This document shows, piece after piece, positions 26,538 through 33,871 of a stretch of DNA of 62,338 nt (within the stretch, counting starts at the first letter, position 1; each line of letters starts with the position of its first letter). Source of the stretch: an uncultured Pelagibacteraceae bacterium (GTDB taxonomy: Bacteria; Pseudomonadota; Alphaproteobacteria; Pelagibacterales; Pelagibacteraceae); assembly GCA_902546765.1 (NCBI GenBank), contig CACCLG010000006.1, positions 1 through 62,338 of the forward strand, given 5' to 3'. A model generated the notes under the pieces. That model did no database searches and was not told the origin of the DNA. It was given only the letters and a program-made list of their open reading frames with translations. The position numbers were made by a program, and so were the translations under genes.

Positions 26538-27290
26538 ATGTTTAGTAAAATCAAAAAATATTTCTCAGATAAAAAAGATGAAAAAGCTATTCTAAAAAGT
26601 CCTTTACACTTAAAAGCAATGAAAGCTGGACTCGCTGCAAATAAAGAATTGGGTTTAGATAAAATGGCTGAAAAATTTAGAACAATGCAGGGTGAGTATA
26701 TTGGTGAGAGAGTAAACGAACTATTACTTGCACCAGACCAATTTAAATTGTTAAGAGAAATGATTACCAATGCTGTGTTAGAATTGAGTTCGTACGAAGT
26801 TTTAATTATTCAAAAAGACAAGAATGGATCACAAGGGCTATTAAAACATAAAGGAATAAGTGGAAAACTACATCAAGATTTGGACAAACTTTATAAAAAT
26901 GACAAAAAACTCAGAGAAAATCTTCATGGAACAAAAAATCCTGAAAAAATTACTACTAAATATTTATATACACTTACTAATGGTTTTTATATCCATGCTG
27001 CATGGAAATTTACAGTTATTAACGCAATAAGAATTCATTTTAAAGACTACAATTCTAATATTGATAAAGACTGGATTACTCCATTTAGATATTGCGCTTG
27101 TGTTTGGCACGAAGGTCAATATCGAAAGACTCTTAAATTAAAGCAGATAGTTAGCGATATAAATCGAATTCAGTATTCAACTTTTACAAATCTTGTATTA
27201 AATGGTGAAAAATATCCTGATTTAGAATTTTTAGAGGCTAATAAAGAAACTATAAAAGATAAGTCTTTATATTTTCCAAAAAAATGGTGA
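26538..27290 (+). CDS. Unrecognised 250-residue island protein
   Basis: A soluble, basic, mostly helical protein that I cannot assign. The N-terminus is charged (FSKIKKYFSDKKDEKA), then helices with AMKAGLAANKELGLDKMAEKFR, LELSSYEVLIIQKDKNG and, near 155, NGFYIHAAWKFTVINAIRIHF. A cluster of aromatic and possible metal ligands, RYCACVWHEGQYRKTL, lies near 195-210. No signal peptide or membrane segment is evident. The ATG at 26538 has only a weak Shine-Dalgarno sequence. It lies 49 nt before the nuclease/helicase gene on the same strand, so a joint role is plausible. Confidence 0.7.
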   Translation: MFSKIKKYFSDKKDEKAILKSPLHLKAMKAGLAANKELGLDKMAEKFRTMQGEYIGERVNELLLAPDQFKLLREMITNAVLELSSYEVLIIQKDKNGSQGLLKHKGISGKLHQDLDKLYKNDKKLRENLHGTKNPEKITTKYLYTLTNGFYIHAAWKFTVINAIRIHFKDYNSNIDKDWITPFRYCACVWHEGQYRKTLKLKQIVSDINRIQYSTFTNLVLNGEKYPDLEFLEANKETIKDKSLYFPKKW

Positions 27291-27339
27291 TTAAAATAAT
27301 ATTACAAGATGATGAACTAAATAACTGAATCATTTTATA

Positions 27340-30300
27340 ATGATTGAAAGAAAGATAATAAACAAAGCAAAATCATTTAAAGACCTTGATAAAACACTTA
27401 AAAAACTAATTAAAAATAAGAAAGCAAAACTTGCAGGTTCAGTATTTGAATATTTAACAAAGCTTTATCTAGAAGTTTCACCTGAATATAAAACGAAGTT
27501 AAGTAAAGTGTATTTGCTTAATGAAGTTCCAACATCATTAAAGAAGAAGTTAAGATTACCTAATACAGACGAAGGTATAGATTTAATAGCTGAAACATTT
27601 GATAATGAGTATTGGGCTATCCAATGTAAATATAGATCAGACAATACTGAAACCTTAAAAGTTAAGGGGGATCTTGCTACATTTAACAACCTAGCTTTTA
27701 CAGTTTGTAAAAATATTTCTCATGGAATTGTTGCTGCAACAGTTAATAGACCACCGAAGAAAACAAAATTATTAAGTGTTGGATATATATTACTTACTGA
27801 ATGGCTCAATCTAGATAGAGATAATGGAGATTTATTTAATCAAATCAAATCAAAAGCTGCAGGCAAAGTTAGTAGACCAAAACTTTTATCTCCTAGACCA
27901 CATCAAAAAGCAGCAATAACAAAAACAATTTCATATTTTAAGTCTAATGAACGGGGCAAAATGATTATGCCTTGCGGAACAGGTAAAAGCTTAACAGCTT
28001 TTTGGATTGCTGAAAAAATGAGACCAAAGTCAATTCTAGTTGCTGTTCCAAGTTTAGCGTTATTGCAACAAACTCTAAAAGTATGGACTAGAGAATATCT
28101 ACTTCACAACATTCAACCTGATTGGTTATGTGTTTGCTCAGATGATACTGTTAAAGAAGAACAGGATGATTTTGTAACCTTTTCAGCTGATCTTGGAATT
28201 AAAGTAGATACTGATCCAAGAACAATCAGAAACTTCCTAAGAAAGAAAACTAAAAAATTAAAGATAGTATTTACTACTTATCAATCAGGAAGAGCCACAG
28301 CTATTGGATCAAAAGGGTTTGTCTATGATTTAGGTATTATGGATGAAGCTCATAAAACAGTTGGCTCAGGTTCAAAGCCAATGGCTCATTTACTTCATCA
28401 AAAGAATATTAAAATCAAAAAACGTTTATTCATGACAGCTACAGAGAGATTATTCAGAGGTGATAGTGACGAATACATGTCTATGGATGATCCAAGAGAC
28501 TATGGAAATTTGATTTATGAATTAAGCTTTAAAGATGCAATAAATGCAAAACCACCAATAATATCTGACTATAAAATAATAACTTTTGGTATTACTACCC
28601 CTGAAATAGAAAAGATTACTGAAGATAATAGGTATTTAGAGGTTAAAAAAGACCTGAAAGATATTACTGCAAGGGAACTTGCAACAGCTATTGCACTTAG
28701 AAAAGCAATTAAGAAGCTTAAAATCAAAAATGCTATTTCATTTCATAGATCAATTAGAAGAGCTGATAATTTTAGAAAACAACAAGATTTAATTTCAAAA
28801 GTTTACCCAACTTACGGAAAATTAAAAACCTTCCATGTAAGAGGAGATATGCCAACATCAGATAGAGCATTAGAGATGTTATCCTTTGAAGAGGAAAAAG
28901 GTTTGATGACTAATGCAAGATGTTTAACAGAAGGTGTTGATTTACCTGCAATAGATTGTGTTTGTTTTACAGATCCTAAGAGAAGTAAAGTTGATATTGT
29001 TCAAGCAGCAGGTAGAGCACTTCGTTTATCAAAGGGTAAAAAGTTTGGTTATATTTTAATTCCAATATTTATTCCTGATGGAATGACCTTTGATGAAGCA
29101 GCAGAGGAGCAAGGTTTTGATGATGTATCCATAACAGTGAGAGCTTTGGCGACAACTGATAAAAGAATTGTAGAATATTTAAGAGCAGTTTCTGAAGGTA
29201 AAAAACCAAGAGGTGGATCACCTGTTGATGGAATAACCTCAATCAATGAACTTTATAAAGTTGAAGCTGAAAAATTTAATAAGGCTGTTCAGCTTAAAGT
29301 TTGGGATAAAGTAGCAACCAGTAACTATCGAAGTTTTGAAGACGCAAAAGAATATATTAAACCATTTAATTTAAAATCAACAAAATATTGGTATGAGATT
29401 TATGATCGGAATAAAATACCAAAAGATATTCCTAAATTCCCAATCTCACCGTATAAAAATCAATGGAAAGGCTGGGGTGATTTTTTAGGAAATTATAATA
29501 TTGCATCACGTCAAAGAAAATTTGTTGAATATGATGAGGCAAAGAAATTTGCTCAAAAATTAAAATTAAAAGGTCTAAAATTTTGGATAAGCTATGTAAA
29601 AAATAATAAAATACCACCTTATATTCCAAAAAATCCACCAGGTGTTTATAAAAAAAGTTTTGAAGGATGGGGTAAATTTTTAGGAACAGGTAATGTTGCA
29701 GTTATAAATAGAAAATATTTGCCATACAAAGAAGCAAAACAATTCGCCATATCGTTAAAACTTAAAAGCCTTAAAGAATGGCAAAATTATACAAAAAGAA
29801 TTGATTTTCCAAATAATATTCCAAAACAACCATATCTTTATTATAAAAAATATTTCAAAAAACCCTCATTGGCAGAATTCTTAGGATTAGACTCATTTAA
29901 AGGTAGAGGTGAATACTTAACTTTTGATAAAGCAAAAGAAAAGATAAGATCTTTAGGTATTCAATCAGAAAATCAATATTTAAAATATTATAAAAAAAAT
30001 AAACCCAAGGATTTACCTCGTGGCTTGAAAGGAGTTTATGAAAAAAAATATCCAAAAAAATGGAAAGGGTTGAATGACTTTTTTGGTACAAAGAGTTCAA
30101 AAAATTATCTTTTGTTTGAAGATGCAATTAAATATGTTCAAAAATTAAAAATTGATACATCAAGAGAATATAAAAAAAAAATTAAAAAACAAAATTTAGA
30201 TTTTTTACCAAATACACCAAATTATTTTTATAAACAAAAAGGATGGAAAAATTGGAATCATTTTTTAGGAAATGAATATCTTGAATACAATGACGCTAAA

Positions 30301-30459
30301 AAATTAGTAAAAAAACTAAAAATTAGAACCAATCGAGAATACGCAATTAAAACAAAGCTAAACAATTTTCCAAGAAACTTGCCAAAATCACCTGCAAATG
30401 TTTATGGAAAAAATAATAATGGGTGGAAAAGTTGGCCTGATTTTTTAGGCAAAAAATGA
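27340..30459 (+). CDS. PD-(D/E)XK nuclease / SF2 helicase with six C-terminal integrase-type repeats
   Basis: A 1039-residue predicted DNA-processing enzyme. Residues about 30-160 form an Mrr-like nuclease: Glu37 in VFEYL, Asp81 in GIDLIA, and Gln95-Cys96-Lys97 in WAIQCKYR. The helicase follows: RPHQKAA (186), Walker A MPCGTGKS (210-217), DEAH (335-338), MTATE (365-369), ARCLTEGVDLP (526-536) and QAAGRALR (555-562). Residues 663-1039 (bases 29326-30456) hold six repeats of 57-66 residues, starting at about 663, 728, 793, 859, 923 and 980. They follow the pattern Y-x-x-AK...LK...IP-x-x-P...Y-K...GW-x-x-FLG, as in the repeat unit of some phage integrases. The nuclease-helicase part resembles type ISP restriction enzymes and COG4889 helicases, but no methyltransferase is present. 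Likely an anti-phage or DNA-transfer enzyme. Confidence 0.85.
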   Translation: MIERKIINKAKSFKDLDKTLKKLIKNKKAKLAGSVFEYLTKLYLEVSPEYKTKLSKVYLLNEVPTSLKKKLRLPNTDEGIDLIAETFDNEYWAIQCKYRSDNTETLKVKGDLATFNNLAFTVCKNISHGIVAATVNRPPKKTKLLSVGYILLTEWLNLDRDNGDLFNQIKSKAAGKVSRPKLLSPRPHQKAAITKTISYFKSNERGKMIMPCGTGKSLTAFWIAEKMRPKSILVAVPSLALLQQTLKVWTREYLLHNIQPDWLCVCSDDTVKEEQDDFVTFSADLGIKVDTDPRTIRNFLRKKTKKLKIVFTTYQSGRATAIGSKGFVYDLGIMDEAHKTVGSGSKPMAHLLHQKNIKIKKRLFMTATERLFRGDSDEYMSMDDPRDYGNLIYELSFKDAINAKPPIISDYKIITFGITTPEIEKITEDNRYLEVKKDLKDITARELATAIALRKAIKKLKIKNAISFHRSIRRADNFRKQQDLISKVYPTYGKLKTFHVRGDMPTSDRALEMLSFEEEKGLMTNARCLTEGVDLPAIDCVCFTDPKRSKVDIVQAAGRALRLSKGKKFGYILIPIFIPDGMTFDEAAEEQGFDDVSITVRALATTDKRIVEYLRAVSEGKKPRGGSPVDGITSINELYKVEAEKFNKAVQLKVWDKVATSNYRSFEDAKEYIKPFNLKSTKYWYEIYDRNKIPKDIPKFPISPYKNQWKGWGDFLGNYNIASRQRKFVEYDEAKKFAQKLKLKGLKFWISYVKNNKIPPYIPKNPPGVYKKSFEGWGKFLGTGNVAVINRKYLPYKEAKQFAISLKLKSLKEWQNYTKRIDFPNNIPKQPYLYYKKYFKKPSLAEFLGLDSFKGRGEYLTFDKAKEKIRSLGIQSENQYLKYYKKNKPKDLPRGLKGVYEKKYPKKWKGLNDFFGTKSSKNYLLFEDAIKYVQKLKIDTSREYKKKIKKQNLDFLPNTPNYFYKQKGWKNWNHFLGNEYLEYNDAKKLVKKLKIRTNREYAIKTKLNNFPRNLPKSPANVYGKNNNGWKSWPDFLGKK

Positions 30460-30469
30460 AAAAGTTTTG

Positions 30470-30485
30470 AAATTTTGCAAAATTT
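30470..30485 (+). terminator. Perfect AT-rich palindrome after the helicase gene
   Basis: AAATTTTGCAAAATTT is a perfect 16-bp palindrome, followed by two more T, 10 nt after the helicase stop. It could act as a weak terminator or a protein site. The stem is almost all A-T, so termination is uncertain. Confidence 0.35.
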
Positions 30486-30518
30486 TTAGAGGTCATGTTT
30501 CAAAACAAAAATGATTTT

Positions 30519-30546
30519 TACAAGGTTGGCAATCCAAACCTTTGTA
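30519..30546 (+). other. Strong imperfect hairpin in the gap after the helicase gene
   Basis: TACAAGGTTGG (30519-30529) and CCAAACCTTTGTA (30534-30546) can pair over 11 bp with two bulged bases around the loop CAAT. It lies in a 216-nt gap between genes, which also holds a G-rich stretch (GTGAGGGTGGGGGC, about 30583-30596). It may be a small RNA, a terminator without a U-tract, or a recombination site. No known RNA family is recognised. Confidence 0.4.
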
Positions 30547-30620
30547 TAAACCCAAACTATATGGGACTCCAAATCTGACAAAGTGAGGGTGGGGGCAAAT
30601 GAATTAATCGAAAACTGAAA

Positions 30621-30649
30621 TTGTCTTAGTATCTTTTTTTAAATATAGT
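30621..30649 (+). promoter_or_regulatory. Candidate promoter of the small membrane-protein operon
   Basis: TTGTCT at 30621-30626, a 17-nt spacer and TATAGT at 30644-30649 make a good sigma-70 match. Transcription would start near 30656, directly before the AAAGGAG ribosome site (30659-30665) of the first small gene. Confidence 0.5.
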
Positions 30650-30675
30650 TCTATTAACAAAGGAGAGAAACAATT

Positions 30676-30891
30676 GTGATTTGGCTTTATTTTGGTTTTT
30701 TATTTTTCCCTGGAGCAATCCTTGTTCTAAAACTAAAAGAAAAAGAATGGAAAAATAAAGACGATATAAAAACAATAGTCGGGTGCGTATTATTTATAAT
30801 TGGGCTTTCAATTTTATTTTATTACCAGGACTGGTTCACATTTGATCATGATGGACCTCTATTTGATGAGATCATGATTTGGAAAAACTAA
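30676..30891 (+). CDS. Small two-helix membrane protein
   Basis: A 71-residue protein starting at GTG, ten bases after a strong AAAGGAG site. Two hydrophobic helices (about 2-18, LYFGFLFFPGAILVL, and 33-50, TIVGCVLFIIGLSILFYY) flank a charged loop (KLKEKEWKNKDD), and the tail is acidic. Function unknown. First gene of a + strand run of small membrane proteins inside the tRNA-Thr island. Confidence 0.6.
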   Translation: MIWLYFGFLFFPGAILVLKLKEKEWKNKDDIKTIVGCVLFIIGLSILFYYQDWFTFDHDGPLFDEIMIWKN

Positions 30892-30910
30892 CCAATAGGA
30901 GAGATAATCA

Positions 30911-31111
30911 ATGGATAAATATACGAAAGGAATATTAACCGTAATTGCAGTTGGAATAATTGGATTAAATGTTCAGATGATGAATGGTGGCGGGTTCTTT
31001 GGTAAAGCCCATGCGTTTGGTGAGGACATTCCTAAAGTTAGGGTTTGTAATATTTTGGGAGATTGTGCGGGTATAAGTTACGATAAAAAATTAGAAGTAT
31101 CGACAGATTAA
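30911..31111 (+). CDS. Small anchored or exported protein, 66 residues
   Basis: It has a good Shine-Dalgarno (AGGAGAG, just before 30911). The N-terminus is a hydrophobic helix (GILTVIAVGIIGLNVQMM), followed by a glycine-rich turn and a soluble tail with two cysteines (VCNILGDC) that may form a disulfide outside the membrane. The helix may be a signal anchor or a signal peptide cut near AHA. No family is recognised. It lies 19 nt after the previous gene. Confidence 0.6.
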   Translation: MDKYTKGILTVIAVGIIGLNVQMMNGGGFFGKAHAFGEDIPKVRVCNILGDCAGISYDKKLEVSTD

Positions 31112-31116
31112 AACAA

Positions 31117-31341
31117 ATGTCAGAAGGATTAGCTATATATATTGGAATAACAATTATTCCTTGGATTGGGTTAGCTGTTAGAATTTATTTTATAAGCAAG
31201 GGTGATTTTGATCCTAAAGAAGATCCCAAAACTCTTACATTGCTAAGTGTGTGGGCAATTGGTTTTACCATACTTTGGATTGCAGTTGATGGTTTTAATG
31301 GAAATTTCGCTCCATATTGTGGAAGATGGATACCTTGTTAA
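31117..31341 (+). CDS. Small two-helix membrane protein, 74 residues
   Basis: Hydrophobic helices at about 5-26 (LAIYIGITIIPWIGLAVRIYF) and 42-60 (LTLLSVWAIGFTILWIAVD) flank an acidic loop (KGDFDPKEDPK). The C-terminus has two cysteines (YCGRWIPC). It starts five bases after the previous stop and overlaps the next gene by 16 nt, so it sits in a tight operon. Function unknown. Confidence 0.55.
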   Translation: MSEGLAIYIGITIIPWIGLAVRIYFISKGDFDPKEDPKTLTLLSVWAIGFTILWIAVDGFNGNFAPYCGRWIPC

Positions 31342-31955
31342 AAAATTGGATTAAAGCATTTGTAATTGGAAACTTTATTTGGTTTGGTCTTACTGTTGCG
31401 TATGGGATTATAATAGGAGTATTCAATCTTTCTCAAACAGAATTTTATTCATCTAATTCTTTTTTACATAATTTTATTTTATATCCAGTAGGTATTTGGA
31501 TTGGATTTAAGATTACAAAAACACCATTTTTTGGGATCGATGAAAATAAAGGTGATGAAAAAGTATTTAAAAAACAAATGGATAAAATTCTCAAAGATGA
31601 GGAGATAGAATTCTCCAAAGTTAAAAGTAACAAAAGTAAAAATCCTATAGAAAATAACTTAGTACCCGAAACACATTTAAGAGCGTTGGCATGGACCGTT
31701 GCATGCTGGAGACTGACAATTGAAAATGCTAACAATAAAATGATGCAGGAAAAAAAAGTAGTTAAATTTTGTAGATTATTTCTGGCACAAGAAAAGAAAC
31801 GAAAAAAAATTAAAGATTATAATAGAGCTGATGTTCGTATAATAAAAATGCTGTCATTAGCTTGTCCATTAAAGGATGTAGATAAATTAATAGCAAAACA
31901 TGGTTGGAATTTGGAAGTTAGCCATGCATTTGAAAAAGAGATTGGGTATAGATGA
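31326..31955 (+). CDS. Membrane-anchored protein with basic cytoplasmic domain
   Basis: A protein of about 209 residues that I do not recognise. Two N-terminal helices (about 9-30 and 42-60) are followed by a charged soluble domain with many lysines and a helical segment LAWTVACWRLTIENANNKMMQEKKVV, then LFLAQEKKRKKIKDYNRADVRIIKML. I choose the ATG at 31326; an in-frame TTG three codons earlier is less likely. It overlaps genes on both sides (16 nt and 4 nt), so translation is coupled. It is the largest protein of the small-gene operon. Confidence 0.6.
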   Translation: MDTLLKNWIKAFVIGNFIWFGLTVAYGIIIGVFNLSQTEFYSSNSFLHNFILYPVGIWIGFKITKTPFFGIDENKGDEKVFKKQMDKILKDEEIEFSKVKSNKSKNPIENNLVPETHLRALAWTVACWRLTIENANNKMMQEKKVVKFCRLFLAQEKKRKKIKDYNRADVRIIKMLSLACPLKDVDKLIAKHGWNLEVSHAFEKEIGYR

Positions 31956-32344
31956 AACTTGAAGCTAAACAGAATATTGCAATAGTTGCGGCTGTATTAT
32001 TTTTTGGATGGGTAATTGCAAGTGAGATGCGTTTGTTTAAACCTACTAATTATCTAGAATGCAAAACAAATAGAGGAACTTTTTATTTAAAGATAATTCA
32101 ACGAACATATAAAGCCGAAGAATACCTAAATGGCAAATTTAAAGAGGATGATATAGTTAAAAGTTTTGATGTTGATATTAAAAAGAATTACATGATGCTA
32201 AGTGATGATATGCAGTGGGACCCACCACCAGGGTTTTCTAAAACAGATGATGTATTTCCTATAAATAGAAAAACTCTTAAAATATATGATCCAATTAAAG
32301 AGAAGAATCTAGGCCAATGTACTTCACAAGAGAGTAAAATTTAA
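31952..32344 (+). CDS. Membrane-anchored exported protein, 130 residues
   Basis: One N-terminal helix (about 8-25, IAIVAAVLFFGWVIA) is followed by a soluble domain that is probably outside the cytoplasm, with two cysteines (YLECKT near 37 and GQCTS near 124), a basic stretch and a tryptophan/proline-rich segment (MQWDPPPGF). Its ATG overlaps the previous stop (ATGA). No family recognised. Confidence 0.6.
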   Translation: MKLEAKQNIAIVAAVLFFGWVIASEMRLFKPTNYLECKTNRGTFYLKIIQRTYKAEEYLNGKFKEDDIVKSFDVDIKKNYMMLSDDMQWDPPPGFSKTDDVFPINRKTLKIYDPIKEKNLGQCTSQESKI

Positions 32345-32469
32345 TGATATTTAGCAAACATACACAAATCTACTTTGTAGAAGGCCATGGATTTTTTAAG
32401 AAGTTCTATGGGAAGTGGGTTAAATGTATGATGAATGGTCGGATCTATTCATCGCGAAAAATGAACTAA
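32344..32469 (+). CDS. Possible 41-residue basic protein at the end of the island operon
   Basis: An ATG that shares its A with the previous stop codon opens a frame to TAA at 32467-32469. The protein begins MIFSKHTQIYFVEGHGFFKK and is strongly basic and aromatic. There is no separate Shine-Dalgarno site, so it would be read by termination-reinitiation. It could also be chance. From its end to the tRNA-Thr gene (32470-32757, 288 nt) I see no gene, only the tandem repeat at 32635. Confidence 0.35.
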   Translation: MIFSKHTQIYFVEGHGFFKKFYGKWVKCMMNGRIYSSRKMN

Positions 32470-32634
32470 ACTAGCCTAATTCACTAACTGTCAAAAAGAT
32501 TATAGGACCATCAGAAAATAAAATTTTTTTTACACTTTGCTAATTAGCTTCGTTTGGTTCGTATTTGAAAAAGTTTTGGAGGGAACTGAAATAAAATTGC
32601 CAATGCAATACTTTAATTAAATCAATAATAAAAG

Positions 32635-32655
32635 ATTCACCTTGGATTCACCTTG
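32635..32655 (+). repeat. 11-bp tandem repeat, right end of the tRNA-Thr island
   Basis: ATTCACCTTG twice, separated by G. It matches the left-end copy at 26143-26163 in 20 of 21 positions and in the same orientation. It lies about 98 bp inside the right attachment repeat. I found no other copy in the window by reading. Confidence 0.65.
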
Positions 32656-32752
32656 TTCATTTATGTCCCCATCCTTTCTATAGCTTAATACAACAATTTT
32701 TATATTTTAAAAAAACTGAGTAAAATTTGAGTTTGTTGAAAATAAATGAGAT

Positions 32753-32806
32753 TTTAGTGGTGCCCCCGCACGGATTCGAACCGCGGACCTATTGATTACA
32801 AATCAA
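32753..32806. repeat. Right attachment-site repeat of the tRNA-Thr island (54 bp)
   Basis: Identical to 26014-26067 in direct orientation. It forms the 3' half of the intact tRNA-Thr gene, so the island rebuilds a complete tRNA, as is usual for tRNA-targeting elements. Confidence 0.93.
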
Positions 32807-32833
32807 TTGCTCTACCAACTGAGCTACAAGGGC
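32758..32833 (-). tRNA. tRNA-Thr(UGU)
   Basis: A complete 76-nt tRNA on the - strand. The acceptor stem GCCCTTG pairs with CGGGGGC using two G-U pairs, the anticodon loop TTTGTAA contains TGT, the T arm has GGTTCGAATCC, and CCA is encoded. The gene follows rlmB by 33 nt on the same strand, so it may be cotranscribed with it. The island joins at its 3' half. Confidence 0.97.
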
Positions 32834-32866
32834 ATTTTGAGTTTTGTAATATCATTTTTTTTATTA

Positions 32867-33610
32867 TCAAGATATTTTTTTATGTTGATTTATATGATGA
32901 AAAACTATAGCTGCACTGTTCGAAATATTTAAACTTTCCACATTTTCATTAATATTAATTTTAACTGAAAAATCTGTATATTTATTTGTATGATGCTTAA
33001 TTCCAGATCCTTCAGAACCAAATAGTAAAATATTATTTCCTTCCCATTTAATATCCATAAAATCTTTATTGCTTTTCGAGTCAAACCCATAAACCCAAAA
33101 ATTCTTATCTCTTAGAAATTTAAGAGTGGTATTTATATTTGACACTTCAAAAATATTAAGATGCTCAACACAGCCACTAGCAGATTTGTACATTAATTTA
33201 CTCTCTTTTGGAAAATGTCTTTCCTTAACAATTAATCCATCTATATTAAAAGATGCAGCACTTCTAATTAATGAGCCTATATTTCTTGGATCAGTAACTT
33301 CATCTAAACATACAAAAGTTAAATTATTTTTATCTGATATAAATTCTTTTAACTCAATTTTTTCTAAATGTTCTATTTCTGCAACATAGCCTTGATGAAG
33401 TATGCCTTCATTTTTGGAATATTTGTCTAATTCTTTCTTTGTTTTGAAATATATTTTTACATCCTTTAATAAGTTTTTCTTTGGACTTAATCTGTGAATA
33501 TTTTTTTTACTCTCTTCAGTTAAAAATACTTTTAAAATCTTCCTTTTTTCATTTTTTAAAGCCTCAAAAACAGCGTGTTTACCAACAATAAAAAAAGATG
33601 ATTTGTTCAT
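32867..33610 (-). CDS. rlmB: 23S rRNA 2'-O-methyltransferase, RlmB/TrmH family
   Basis: A 247-residue SPOUT methyltransferase. The N-terminal substrate-binding part starts FIVGKHAVFEALKNEKRK. The SPOUT knot motifs are LDEVTDPRNIGSLIRSAASF, LLFGSEGSGI and ENVESLNISNSAAIVFHH. The arginine-asparagine pair in DPRN and the SLN motif fit 2'-O methylation. RlmB acts on G2251 in E. coli 23S rRNA; a tRNA-directed relative cannot be ruled out. Confidence 0.9.
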   Translation of the reverse strand: MNKSSFFIVGKHAVFEALKNEKRKILKVFLTEESKKNIHRLSPKKNLLKDVKIYFKTKKELDKYSKNEGILHQGYVAEIEHLEKIELKEFISDKNNLTFVCLDEVTDPRNIGSLIRSAASFNIDGLIVKERHFPKESKLMYKSASGCVEHLNIFEVSNINTTLKFLRDKNFWVYGFDSKSNKDFMDIKWEGNNILLFGSEGSGIKHHTNKYTDFSVKININENVESLNISNSAAIVFHHINQHKKIS

Positions 33611-33664
33611 GATAATTATTGATTTTTATAAGCTTTTTTAACTATTTTACCAATATTTCACCTA

Positions 33665-33692
33665 TTGCTTTTGTACAATAAAAATATATAAA
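33665..33692 (+). promoter_or_regulatory. Candidate promoter for the tRNA-Tyr/tRNA-Gly/tuf transcript
   Basis: TTGCTT at 33665-33670, a 16-nt spacer and TATAAA at 33687-33692, followed by a GC-rich tract (ACGCGTG), as in a stable-RNA promoter discriminator. It lies about 50 nt before tRNA-Tyr. A small hairpin (GGGGA-CGCT-TCCCC, 33722-33735) lies in the leader. Confidence 0.45.
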
Positions 33693-33744
33693 ACGCGTGT
33701 TGTTTAAAGCTTATTGAACAAGGGGACGCTTCCCCAACGATTTA

Positions 33745-33830
<86 letters not shown>

Positions 33831-33871
33831 TTCAATATAATTTTAAATAGCAAGGAGTGTACTTGGGTGAT

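Larger units (their letters stand above)
26014..32806. mobile_element. Integrative island in tRNA-Thr(UGU), 6,739 bp, no integrase
   Basis: Direct repeats of 54 bp made of the tRNA 3' half bound the segment. It contains a 55-aa gene, a 250-aa gene, a nuclease/helicase gene with integrase-type repeats, and a run of five or six small membrane-protein genes. Two copies of an 11-bp tandem repeat lie 76 bp inside the left repeat and about 98 bp inside the right repeat. No tyrosine or serine recombinase is seen, so mobility would need help in trans or has been lost. Gene spacing is looser than in the flanks (several 90-290 nt gaps). Confidence 0.85.

Noticed and set aside
30457..32582. Shared GAAAAAGTTTTG after the helicase gene and near 32569
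   Set aside because: Twelve AT-rich bases are expected by chance in DNA of this composition, and the surroundings do not match.
32758..32833. tRNA-Thr as a hybrid with a foreign acceptor arm because of two G-U pairs
   Set aside because: The left-behind fragment at 26019 has the same 3' strand, so the wobble pairs were there before the island arrived.
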